64,000 bases of DNA from Sphingopyxis terrae subsp. terrae NBRC 15098 (GTDB taxonomy: Bacteria > Pseudomonadota > Alphaproteobacteria > Sphingomonadales > Sphingomonadaceae): assembly GCF_001598815.1 (NCBI RefSeq), contig NZ_BCZQ01000012.1:1-64000 (forward strand), read 5' to 3'. The position numbers and the translations under genes are program-made. The notes below the pieces were generated by a model. It was not told the origin of the DNA. It did not search any database and was given only the letters and a program-made list of their open reading frames with translations. Positions 35,258 through 43,449 of the stretch are shown here, in pieces. The first letter of the stretch is position 1; every line of letters begins with the position of its first letter.

Positions 35258-38200
35258 TGGCCGCGGGCGCAGCCGAGCCGATGGAGGACACGCCGCCGCC
35301 GCGGCGGAGTAACCCTTGGCCGCGCCGCGTGCTGCGCTGGACGGGGATCGTCGTCGGCGGGCTGCTCGCGCTGATCGCATTGTTCGTCGTCGGTCTCAAC
35401 AGCGACGCCGGGCGCCGCTTTGTCGTCACCCAGATCGAGAAATATGAATTTTCGAACGGGATGAAGATCGGCATCGGCCGGCTCGACGGATCGCTCTACG
35501 GCGCGATGGTGGTGCGCGACTTCACGCTGTCCGATCCGAAAGGCGTGTTCCTGCGCTCGCCCGAGGTCAGGATCGACTGGCGGCCGTTCGCCTATCTGAG
35601 CAACCATGTCGATGTCCGTTCGGCGACCGCCTCGACGATCGTGCTGCAACGGCTGCCCGCATTCCGTCCGACGCCTGACACTGGCGAACCCCTGCTTCCC
35701 GACCTCGATATCGACATCGGGCGGCTGCGCGTCGACCGGTTCGTCGTCGAGCCTGCGGTGACGGGCGCGCGGCAGGAACTCCGCATCGACGGCAAGGTCG
35801 CGATCGCCGACCGGCGCGCGCAGGTTACGGCGAAGGCCGAGACCATCGGCGGCAAGGCGAAGGGCGACCGGCTCGCGCTGCTTCTCGACGCGGTGCCCGA
35901 AAAGAACCGCCTGGCGCTGACGCTCGACGTCAACGCTCCCGCCGGTGGGGTGCTGGCGGCACTCGGCGGGTTCAAGGAGCCGCTGACGGCCAAGCTTGCC
36001 GGCCGCGGCGACTGGACGCGCTGGGACGGGCGCCTCGACGCGACGCTGGGCGCGGCGCCGCTCGCCGGGCTGGCGCTGAGCGCGCGCGACGGGACGTTCG
36101 CGGTCAAGGGTACCACGCGGGCGGCGCGGCTGTTTGCGGGCACGCCGGCGGCGCTGCTCGGCCGCGAGACGGCGGTCGATGTCACGGCGCGGCTCGCCCG
36201 GCGCAAGGCCGATCTCGACGGACGGCTTTCGTCTGATGCGATGCGGCTCGGGATCAGCGGCGGCCTCGATCTCGGCGCCAATCGTTACGATGGCCTGCAA
36301 CTGGCGTTCGTGCTGCTGCGCCCCGCCGCGATCGCGCCGGCGCTTCGGGCGAGCGGCGGCCGGGCGTCGGCGCGGCTCGATGGCGCCTTTGCGACGCCGA
36401 CGGTCGCGTATAGCGTCGATGCGGCGAGCCTTGCGGTCAATGATATCGTCGTCGAGGCGCTGAACCTGTCGGGCAAGGCGCGCGTCGATGTCGACCAGAT
36501 CGTCATCCCGGTGACGGGGCGCGCGGCGCGCATCCGCGGGCTCGATACGGTGGCGGGCGGAACGCTCGTCGCGGTGCGGCTCGACGGCGACCTTGCTTAC
36601 AAGAATGGGCGGCTGCTCAGCGACAACCTTCGGCTGCGGTCGCCGCGCATCGACGCCAAGGCGATCATCGTCGCCGACCTCAACCGCGGCTTCTACACCG
36701 GCGCCATCGACGGGCGGGTCAATAATTACCGCATCGAAAGCGTCGGCATCTTCGACATCGGCACCGACGTCGATCTGAAGCGTGTCGGTACCGACGGGTT
36801 CGAGATTGCCGGCCGCATTCGCGCGCGATCGACCCAATTGTTCAATTCGGGCGTTCGCGACCTGCTCGGCGGCAATGCCGTGGCGACGAGCGACATTCGC
36901 TATGGCACCGACGGCATCGTGCGCTTCGCCAATCTGCGCCTCACCGCGCCGCGGCTGCGGGTGACGAGCGGGCAGGGCAGCTATGCGCCGGGCGGCCAGC
37001 TCCAGCTCGTCGCGCGCGCCAATTCGGTCGATTACGGTCCGCTTGGTGTCGAGGTGGCGGGGACGATCAGCGACCCGCGCGCGACGCTGCGCGCCGAGCG
37101 CCCCGGCCTCGGCATCGGCCTCGCCAATCTGGAAGCGCGACTGACGGGCGCCCCCAACGGATACCGGCTCGCGGCGAAGGGGGAGACAGATTACGGTCCG
37201 CTGACCGCCGATGTCGTCCTGCTGACCGCCGCCGGCCCGCTGACCATCGATGTCGAACGCGCCGACCTGTCGGGAATCGGCTTCAAGGGACGGCTGCAGC
37301 AAAGCGCGGCGGGGCCGTTCGTCGGACAGCTCGACGCGTCGGGGCAGGGGCTGGGCGGCATCGTGCGGCTGAGCGCCGATGGTCAATATCAGGCGGTTGC
37401 GGCGAATATCCGCGCGAACAATGTCGTGCTGCCCGGTGCCGCGCGGCTCGCGGTCGGCAGCGCGATCGTCGATGCCGACATGATCCTTTACGACAAGCCG
37501 CGGATCATCGCCGACATCCAGCTCGCCGACACGCGCATCCGCGATTATGACATTGCGGTCGGGCGGGTGAAGATCGACTATCGTGACGGGCGCGGCAAGG
37601 CGCAGGCGCTGGTCGAGGGGACCAGCGGCGTGCCGTTCCGCATCGCCGCCAATGCCGATCTGACCCCCGAGCTGTGGCGCGCATCGGTGCAGGGCCGCGC
37701 CAGCGGCATCAACTTCCGCACCGCGTCGCCGGCGCGCATCGTGCCGCATGCCGACGACTATGAACTGCTTCCGACGACCATCGACCTCGGCCGCGGCAGC
37801 AGCGCGCGCCTCGCGGGGCGCTTCGGCGAGGGCATCGTCGTCCAGAGCCGCCTCGAGCGCGCCAATATGACGATCCTCAACGCCGTCTATCCGGGACTGG
37901 GGCTCGGCGGGCGCGCGACCGGCAGCCTCGACTTCGCGCAGGAAAATTCCGACGCTTTCCCGCGTGCCGACGCGCGGCTGACGATCAACGATTTCACGCG
38001 CACGACCGCGGCGGCGGTCAGCCAGCCGGTCGACGTCAATTTCGCGGGCAAGCTGCTCGCCGACGGGGGCGAATTGCGCGCCGTGGTGCGCAAGCGCGGC
38101 AGCGTGATCGGACGGCTGCAGGCGTCGCTGCGCCCGCTCGGGCCGGGGGCCGGAGACTGGATGACGCGCCTGCGCGCCGCACCGCTCGGCGGCGGGCTGC

Positions 38201-39489
38201 GCTATAATGGACCTGCCGACACGCTCTATTCCTTCGTCGGCCCAGCCGATCAGGGGCTTGCCGGCCCGATCGCGGTGGCGGCCGACTTCAGTTGCCAGCT
38301 TGCCGATCCCTGTCTGCAGGGCGTGCTCAAGGGCAATGGCATGACCTATGAGAACCAGACCTATGGCACCAAGCTGACCGACATGGTGGTCAGCGGCCGC
38401 TTTACCGGCAACCGGCTCGAAATCGATCAGCTTACCGCCAAGGCCGGCACCGGAAGCGTCGCGGCGAAGGGCTATGTCAGCCTGTCGTCGGCCGATGGTT
38501 ATCCGATGAACATCGTCGCCACGCTCGACAATGCGCGGCTGGCGCGCAGCGAGAATATCGGCGCGCGCGCGACCGGCACGCTGACCCTCACAAAAGCAGC
38601 GGGAGAGGCAGCGCTGCTGTCGGGCGACCTGCGCCTGCCCGAAACGCGCTATCGCATCGTGCGCGAGGGCGCGGCGAGCGTTCCCGTGCTCACCGGCGTG
38701 CGCCGCAAGCCGCCGAGCGGGCGCCGCCGGATCAGCGGCGACGGGCTGGCGGCGGTGGGCGGCAGCCTGTTCGACCTGATCCGGCTCGACATCCGCCTGC
38801 GCGCCGGCGAACAGATTTATGTGACCGGCATGGGGCTCGAATCCGAATGGCAGGCCGACGTCACCTTGAAGGGAACCACCGTCGCGCCGCGCGTGACCGG
38901 CGAGATCGAACTGGTGCGCGGCACGCTCGATTTCGCGGGGCGCTCGTTTAACCTCGAACAGGGCAAGGTGACCTTCCCCACCGGCGACGCCTATGACCCC
39001 GCGATCAACCTGCTTGCGACCGACACTTTCGACAATGTGACCGTGAATGTCGCGGTGACCGGGCGCGCGAGCAACCCGCAGGTCGCCTTTTCGAGCGTGC
39101 CCGGACTGCCGCAGGACGAAATCGTCTCGCGCATCCTGTTCGGCGATTCGATCACCTCGCTGTCTCCGCTTCAGGCGGTGCAACTGGCTGCGTCGCTCAA
39201 CACGCTGCGCGGCGGCGGCGGCGGGCTCAGCCCGCTCGGCGCGCTCCAGTCGGCGGCGGGGATCGACCGCCTGCGCATTCTGGGGCCCGACGATACGACC
39301 GGACGCGGCACCGCGTTGGCGGCAGGGCAATATATCTCGAAGGACATCTATCTTGAGGTCATCACCGACGCACGCGGTTATACCGCGACCCAGCTCGAGA
39401 TCAGCCTGACGCGCGCGCTGTCGATCCTGAGCCAGGCGGGCGGGTCGGGACAATCGAACTTCTCCGTCCGCTACCGCAAGGATTATTGA
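35257..39489 (+). CDS. tamB: TamB-like translocation and assembly module protein
   Basis: A 1410-residue TamB/DUF490 protein: an N-terminal transmembrane anchor (about 30-50, GIVVGGLLALIALFVVGLNSDAGRR), a very long beta-strand-repeat middle that forms a hydrophobic groove across the periplasm, and the conserved C-terminal domain (GEIELVRGTLDFAGRSFNLEQGKVTF, PQDEIVSRILFG, FSVRYRKDY). It works with TamA in outer-membrane protein assembly or lipid transport. It is coupled to tamA (TGATG) and to the small lipoprotein gene downstream by a 1-nt overlap. Confidence 0.92.
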   Translation: MAAGAAEPMEDTPPPRRSNPWPRRVLRWTGIVVGGLLALIALFVVGLNSDAGRRFVVTQIEKYEFSNGMKIGIGRLDGSLYGAMVVRDFTLSDPKGVFLRSPEVRIDWRPFAYLSNHVDVRSATASTIVLQRLPAFRPTPDTGEPLLPDLDIDIGRLRVDRFVVEPAVTGARQELRIDGKVAIADRRAQVTAKAETIGGKAKGDRLALLLDAVPEKNRLALTLDVNAPAGGVLAALGGFKEPLTAKLAGRGDWTRWDGRLDATLGAAPLAGLALSARDGTFAVKGTTRAARLFAGTPAALLGRETAVDVTARLARRKADLDGRLSSDAMRLGISGGLDLGANRYDGLQLAFVLLRPAAIAPALRASGGRASARLDGAFATPTVAYSVDAASLAVNDIVVEALNLSGKARVDVDQIVIPVTGRAARIRGLDTVAGGTLVAVRLDGDLAYKNGRLLSDNLRLRSPRIDAKAIIVADLNRGFYTGAIDGRVNNYRIESVGIFDIGTDVDLKRVGTDGFEIAGRIRARSTQLFNSGVRDLLGGNAVATSDIRYGTDGIVRFANLRLTAPRLRVTSGQGSYAPGGQLQLVARANSVDYGPLGVEVAGTISDPRATLRAERPGLGIGLANLEARLTGAPNGYRLAAKGETDYGPLTADVVLLTAAGPLTIDVERADLSGIGFKGRLQQSAAGPFVGQLDASGQGLGGIVRLSADGQYQAVAANIRANNVVLPGAARLAVGSAIVDADMILYDKPRIIADIQLADTRIRDYDIAVGRVKIDYRDGRGKAQALVEGTSGVPFRIAANADLTPELWRASVQGRASGINFRTASPARIVPHADDYELLPTTIDLGRGSSARLAGRFGEGIVVQSRLERANMTILNAVYPGLGLGGRATGSLDFAQENSDAFPRADARLTINDFTRTTAAAVSQPVDVNFAGKLLADGGELRAVVRKRGSVIGRLQASLRPLGPGAGDWMTRLRAAPLGGGLRYNGPADTLYSFVGPADQGLAGPIAVAADFSCQLADPCLQGVLKGNGMTYENQTYGTKLTDMVVSGRFTGNRLEIDQLTAKAGTGSVAAKGYVSLSSADGYPMNIVATLDNARLARSENIGARATGTLTLTKAAGEAALLSGDLRLPETRYRIVREGAASVPVLTGVRRKPPSGRRRISGDGLAAVGGSLFDLIRLDIRLRAGEQIYVTGMGLESEWQADVTLKGTTVAPRVTGEIELVRGTLDFAGRSFNLEQGKVTFPTGDAYDPAINLLATDTFDNVTVNVAVTGRASNPQVAFSSVPGLPQDEIVSRILFGDSITSLSPLQAVQLAASLNTLRGGGGGLSPLGALQSAAGIDRLRILGPDDTTGRGTALAAGQYISKDIYLEVITDARGYTATQLEISLTRALSILSQAGGSGQSNFSVRYRKDY

Positions 39490-39731
39490 TGCGCCGCGCG
39501 CTGATGCTCTTGCCGCTGTTCGCGCTGGCGGCGTGCAAACAGCAGCCCGATTTCGACCAGCGGTACGACAAGGCTGCATCCGACATCGAAGCGCGCGCGC
39601 GGGCGATGGACAAGGATCTGTCGGAGGCGGACAAGGCCGCCGCCGCGGCCGCACCCGGCAATGGTTCGCTGACGAAGGGCTTGCCAGCCGCGTCGACCGC
39701 GTCTAACGCACCCCCGTCATCTGGGGAGTAG
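39489..39731 (+). CDS. Small lipoprotein downstream of tamB
   Basis: An 80-residue protein with a lipoprotein signal (MRRALMLLPLFALAAC, lipobox LAAC) and a short charged helix (RYDKAASDIEARARAMDKDL) followed by an Ala/Pro/Ser-rich tail. No family is recognised. The start ATG shares a base with the tamB stop codon, so it is probably co-translated with tamAB. Its TAG stop codon lies inside the conserved 5' element of the manganese riboswitch. Confidence 0.75.
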   Translation: MRRALMLLPLFALAACKQQPDFDQRYDKAASDIEARARAMDKDLSEADKAAAAAAPGNGSLTKGLPAASTASNAPPSSGE

Positions 39732-39855
39732 CCAGCCGTCCTGCCGGACGGGCCGCAGCGTCAACATACTCGGTCGAGAGGCCGTGGCGCCGCGGAAGCG
39801 CGAAAGCGTTTGGGCGAGACCAATGGCGTCGCACCTTCGTCCGGGCCGGGCGGCG
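39715..39855 (+). promoter_or_regulatory. yybP-ykoY manganese riboswitch
   Basis: The leader of the TMEM165-family gene begins with GGGGAGTAGCC (39723-39733), then GTCAACATACTCGG (39759-39772) and GGGCGAGACCAATGGCGTC further on. The first two are the conserved loop elements of the yybP-ykoY aptamer, which binds Mn2+ and turns on exporter genes of this family. The aptamer start overlaps the stop codon of the upstream lipoprotein gene. The 3' limit is approximate. Confidence 0.85.
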
Positions 39856-39904
39856 GGCGCGATCGCTGTTGGAGTTCGCTTGCCGCTCGGCCCCGGAGTA
39901 ACTC

Positions 39905-40483
39905 ATGGAAGCCTTGTTCACCTCGACCGCGGTCGTCGCGCTCGCCGAGATCGGCGACAAGACGCAGCTCCTCGCGATTCTGCTTGCGACGCGCTTCAAA
40001 CGGCCGCTTCCGATCATCCTCGGCATTTTGGTCGCAACGCTCGCCAATCATGCGCTCGCCGCGCTGCTGGGGGCGCAGGCGGCCGCCTTCCTCGACAGCG
40101 ATATCTTCCGCTATGTCATCGGCGCTTCGTTCGTCGCAATGGCGGCGTGGACGCTGATTCCGGACAAGTTCGAGGATGATGATGCGCCCAAATCGCATGC
40201 GGGCGCGTTCATGACGACGCTCGTCGCCTTCTTCCTCGTCGAGATGGGCGACAAGACGCAGGTAGCGACGATCGCGCTCGGCGCGCGCTTCCACGATGTC
40301 TTTACCGTCACGGCGGGTACGACGCTGGGGATGATGATCGCCAATGTGCCCGCGATCTTCCTTGGCCACGAACTGCTCAAGCGCGTCGATCTGAACAAGG
40401 TCCGCATGATCGCTGCGGCGCTGTTCCTGGTGATCGGCCTGTGGGTTCTGGCCCAGACCGCGGGACTGTTCCGCGCAGGCTGA
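39905..40483 (+). CDS. TMEM165/GDT1 (UPF0016) family cation exporter
   Basis: A 192-residue inner-membrane protein with six predicted helices and the two diagnostic E-x-G-D-K-T motifs, AEIGDKTQLLAI and VEMGDKTQVATI. Members of this family export Mn2+ or exchange Ca2+/Mn2+ for protons. The preceding yybP-ykoY riboswitch supports manganese. GGAG lies 6 nt upstream of ATG 39905. The gene ends 9 nt before the convergent neighbour. Confidence 0.92.
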   Translation: MEALFTSTAVVALAEIGDKTQLLAILLATRFKRPLPIILGILVATLANHALAALLGAQAAAFLDSDIFRYVIGASFVAMAAWTLIPDKFEDDDAPKSHAGAFMTTLVAFFLVEMGDKTQVATIALGARFHDVFTVTAGTTLGMMIANVPAIFLGHELLKRVDLNKVRMIAAALFLVIGLWVLAQTAGLFRAG

Positions 40484-40492
40484 CCGCCGCGA

Positions 40493-41503
40493 TCAGAACG
40501 GCTTGCAGGGCTTGCCGTTGTCGTCGAACCGGGCGGCGAGATCATATTCGCGGCCGTTCCAGCGCAGATAGGGGAAACAGAAGCCGGGAAGGCCGACCTG
40601 GATATCGGGATAATTGTCGACACCGTGGCTTTTGAGGAAGTTTGCAAAGCCCTGGGTGGTCAGCATCACTTTCCAGCTTCCCGCCGGCGTCTTGGTCAGG
40701 ACGATCGAATTGACGCCGGCCGATCCGTTGCAGAAGATGCCATTGTCGTGGATCATCGCTTCGGGTCGGCCGTCGCCGTTGACGTCGCCGATAAAATCGA
40801 CCTGCGCCTCCGAATGGCCGCTGTCGTCGTCGGTGCAGGCTGTCCAGCGGCCGCCCTTGACCGGCTTGATTTCGGCGGCGCGAAACAGCGCGAGGCGCTC
40901 GGTCGCCGGGATCGCCTTGGCTTCGGGGGTTTGCGAGCCGTCCCAATCGAACAGATAGTCGCGCGAAATCGGCATCGGGCCGCTACGCGGCGGCGCGGCG
41001 CTTGCCGGGGCGGCTGCGGCCTTCCCGTCCTGGCTGCACGCCGTCGGCGCGCCGTAGCTGCCGCCCGCGAAATGGCGCGTGCCGGGGCAGGCCGAATAGC
41101 GCGCCTCGAGCGTCAGGTCGCGCCAGCCGCCGGTGCGCGTCTTGGCGAAGCCGACGATGCCATCCTCGGCGATCAGACGGCGCCAGCGCCCGTCGGTGCC
41201 GAGCGTCAGCACCGCAAAATAGGCGCCGGGCTTGCTATAGCATTTGGGATCGACATCGGCGACATGCGCCTCCGCCCGTCCGTCGCCGTTGAGATCGGCA
41301 AAGGCGACGCGCGGGTTCGACGCGCCGCCGCAGCGGTTGATCGCGCGCCCGTTTTCGACCCGGAAGCCTGCAGCTTCGAACAACTGGATGCTCTGTTCCC
41401 TGGTCAGGCGCGGCTGCGCCGTACCCTGCGCCGCGCTCTGCGCCGGACCGGCAAGCGGCAGCGCGGCCAGTGACAAACCCAACAGCATCCGGATGTTCGA
41501 CAT
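40493..41503 (-). CDS. Secreted protein with Asp-rich calcium-binding-like loops
   Basis: A 336-residue exported protein of unknown function. The signal peptide is MSNIRMLLGLSLAALPLAGPAQSAAQ. Two D-x-N-G-D-G-R loops (ADLNGDGRAEA at about 92 and GDVNGDGRPEA at about 250) look like FG-GAP or EF-hand-like calcium sites, and six or more cysteines suggest disulphides. The two halves look like a duplication, each with the loop followed by a short beta stretch. ATG 41503 has GGAGGG upstream. Confidence 0.75.
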   Translation of the reverse strand: MSNIRMLLGLSLAALPLAGPAQSAAQGTAQPRLTREQSIQLFEAAGFRVENGRAINRCGGASNPRVAFADLNGDGRAEAHVADVDPKCYSKPGAYFAVLTLGTDGRWRRLIAEDGIVGFAKTRTGGWRDLTLEARYSACPGTRHFAGGSYGAPTACSQDGKAAAAPASAAPPRSGPMPISRDYLFDWDGSQTPEAKAIPATERLALFRAAEIKPVKGGRWTACTDDDSGHSEAQVDFIGDVNGDGRPEAMIHDNGIFCNGSAGVNSIVLTKTPAGSWKVMLTTQGFANFLKSHGVDNYPDIQVGLPGFCFPYLRWNGREYDLAARFDDNGKPCKPF

Positions 41504-41681
41504 GGTGGTCCCTCCCGTCGCGGCGAAGGCTAACACGAACCGCCCCCGCCTTGCCACGCAAATCGCGGGCGGTGTTCGCCCGCCCTCGCTTGCAATCGGG
41601 TGCGGTTTCGCGGATGGCTGAAAGCGGCAAGGCAAGCGACGACCCGCCCGGACGAGGCCGGCGCGCTTCGAGGAGAGGCTT

Positions 41682-43442
41682 ATGGACTTCGATCTGGTCG
41701 TGCGCGGCGGGCTGGTTTTCGACGGGAGCGGTACCGCTCCCTTCGTCGGCGACATCGGCCTTCGCGGCGGAAAAATCGCCGCAATCGGGCAGATAACGGG
41801 CCGCGGGGCCGAGGAGATCAATGCCAGCGACCGCATCGTAACCCCCGGCTTCATCGACATTCACACCCATTATGACGGGCAGGCGACGTGGGAGACACGC
41901 ATGGCGCCCTCCTCGAATCATGGCGTGACGACGGTGCTGATGGGCAATTGCGGCGTCGGCTTCGCGCCGTGCCGGCCGCACCAACGCGACATGCTCGTCA
42001 AGCTGATGGAGGGGGTCGAGGATATTCCCGAGGTCGTGATGGTCGACGGGCTGCCTTGGAATTGGGAGAGTTTCCCCGACTATCTCGACGCGCTCGATGC
42101 GCGCGAACTCGACATCGATATCGCGGCGCAGGTGCCGCATTCGGCGCTGCGCATCTTCGTGATGGGCGAACGCGGCGCGCAGCACGAGGCCCCGACCGCC
42201 GACGATCTGGCGCAGATGCGCGCGCTGGTCGCCGATGCCGTCGCCGCCGGAGCCTTCGGGGTCACGACGTCGCGCAACATGATGCACCGGACCAAGGCGG
42301 GCGAACTGGCGCCGAGCCTTTATTCCGAGGCCGACGAGCTGCGCGCGCTGATGGACGGCCTTGGCGATGCCGATGCAGGGGTGTTCCAGATCATCCCGGC
42401 ACCGGCCAATGATGCCGAGAGCGAATTCGCCTTGCTGCGCGCGCTTGCCGAACATGGGCGGCGCCCCTTGTCCTTCACCCTGCTTGATGTGCCCAACCAG
42501 CCGGGGGCGGGGTGGCGATCGATGCTCGCGGGGCTCGAACAGGCGCGCCGCGACGGGCTGCAGATGCGCGGCCAGGTCGCGCCGCGTCCGGTCGGCACGT
42601 TCTTCGGCCTCGACCTCAGCCTCCATCCGTTCAGCTCGCACCCGAGCTACAAGGCGATCGCCGCCCGCCCGCTGGCCGAGCGTGTGGCGGCGATGCGCGA
42701 TCCGGCCTTCCGCGCGCGTCTGCTCGCCGAGACGGCCGAGGACAGCAATCCGGTGACGCTGGCGCTGATCGATGCGTTCCGCGCCGCGCATGAATGGAGC
42801 GACGGCCCCGATTATGAACCGCAGCGCGAGACGCGGATCGAGGCGCGCGCCGCGGCGGCGGGCAAGTCGGTTGCCGAATTCGCCTATGACCTGCTGCTGA
42901 AGGACGAAGGGCGGCGGCTCTTCTATCTGCCTGCCGCCAATTATTCGGAGGGCAATCTGAACGCGGTGCGCGAAATGCTGGGTCATCCCGATACGGTGAT
43001 GGCGCTCGCCGACGGCGGCGCGCATTACGGCCTGATCTGCGACGCGAGCTTTCCGACCTATTTTCTCCAGCGCTGGGTCCGCGATGCCGATCCCGGCGAC
43101 CGGATCGCGCTCGCCGACGCCATTGCCGAGCTGACCGCGCGTCCCGCCGCGACCGTCGGCATGACCGACCGCGGTCGCATCGCCGAGGGGATGAAGGCGG
43201 ACCTCAACATCATCGATTTCAACGCACTGCGCCTGCATGTTCCGACAATCCGTTACGATCTGCCCGCTGGCGGGAAGCGCATGCATCAGGCCGCCGACGG
43301 CTATGTGGCGACGATCGTATCGGGCGCGGTCACCTATCGCGACGGGCAGCCGACGGGCGTGCTCCCTGGTCGGCTCGTGCGGCGGGGACGGGATGCGGCG
43401 CCAGCCGGCGCGGGCGATCCGGCGATCCCGCGTGCCGCCTAG
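41682..43442 (+). CDS. D-aminoacylase / N-acyl-D-amino-acid deacylase-like amidohydrolase
   Basis: A 586-residue metal-dependent hydrolase of the amidohydrolase superfamily. Features are LVVRGGLVFDGSGTAPFVGDIGLRGGKIAAIG, the metal site GFIDIHTHYDGQATWE, NCGVGFAPC, the later FSSHPSYK and ADGGAHYG, and the C-terminal GRIAEGMKADLNIIDF. D-aminoacylases share this layout. The true substrate is unknown: its place at the head of an acyl-CoA gene cluster suggests it releases an acid from an amide or cyclic precursor. AGGAGAGG precedes ATG 41682. It is 7 nt upstream of the SDR/dehydrogenase fusion. Confidence 0.85.
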   Translation: MDFDLVVRGGLVFDGSGTAPFVGDIGLRGGKIAAIGQITGRGAEEINASDRIVTPGFIDIHTHYDGQATWETRMAPSSNHGVTTVLMGNCGVGFAPCRPHQRDMLVKLMEGVEDIPEVVMVDGLPWNWESFPDYLDALDARELDIDIAAQVPHSALRIFVMGERGAQHEAPTADDLAQMRALVADAVAAGAFGVTTSRNMMHRTKAGELAPSLYSEADELRALMDGLGDADAGVFQIIPAPANDAESEFALLRALAEHGRRPLSFTLLDVPNQPGAGWRSMLAGLEQARRDGLQMRGQVAPRPVGTFFGLDLSLHPFSSHPSYKAIAARPLAERVAAMRDPAFRARLLAETAEDSNPVTLALIDAFRAAHEWSDGPDYEPQRETRIEARAAAAGKSVAEFAYDLLLKDEGRRLFYLPAANYSEGNLNAVREMLGHPDTVMALADGGAHYGLICDASFPTYFLQRWVRDADPGDRIALADAIAELTARPAATVGMTDRGRIAEGMKADLNIIDFNALRLHVPTIRYDLPAGGKRMHQAADGYVATIVSGAVTYRDGQPTGVLPGRLVRRGRDAAPAGAGDPAIPRAA

Positions 43443-43449
43443 GGTCAGC

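Noticed and set aside
35230-39654. 1474-codon ORF on the minus strand opposite tamB
   Set aside because: Long antisense frames are expected in GC-rich coding DNA. The Arg/Ala/Gly/Asp-rich translation has no domain, while the plus strand encodes a clear TamB.
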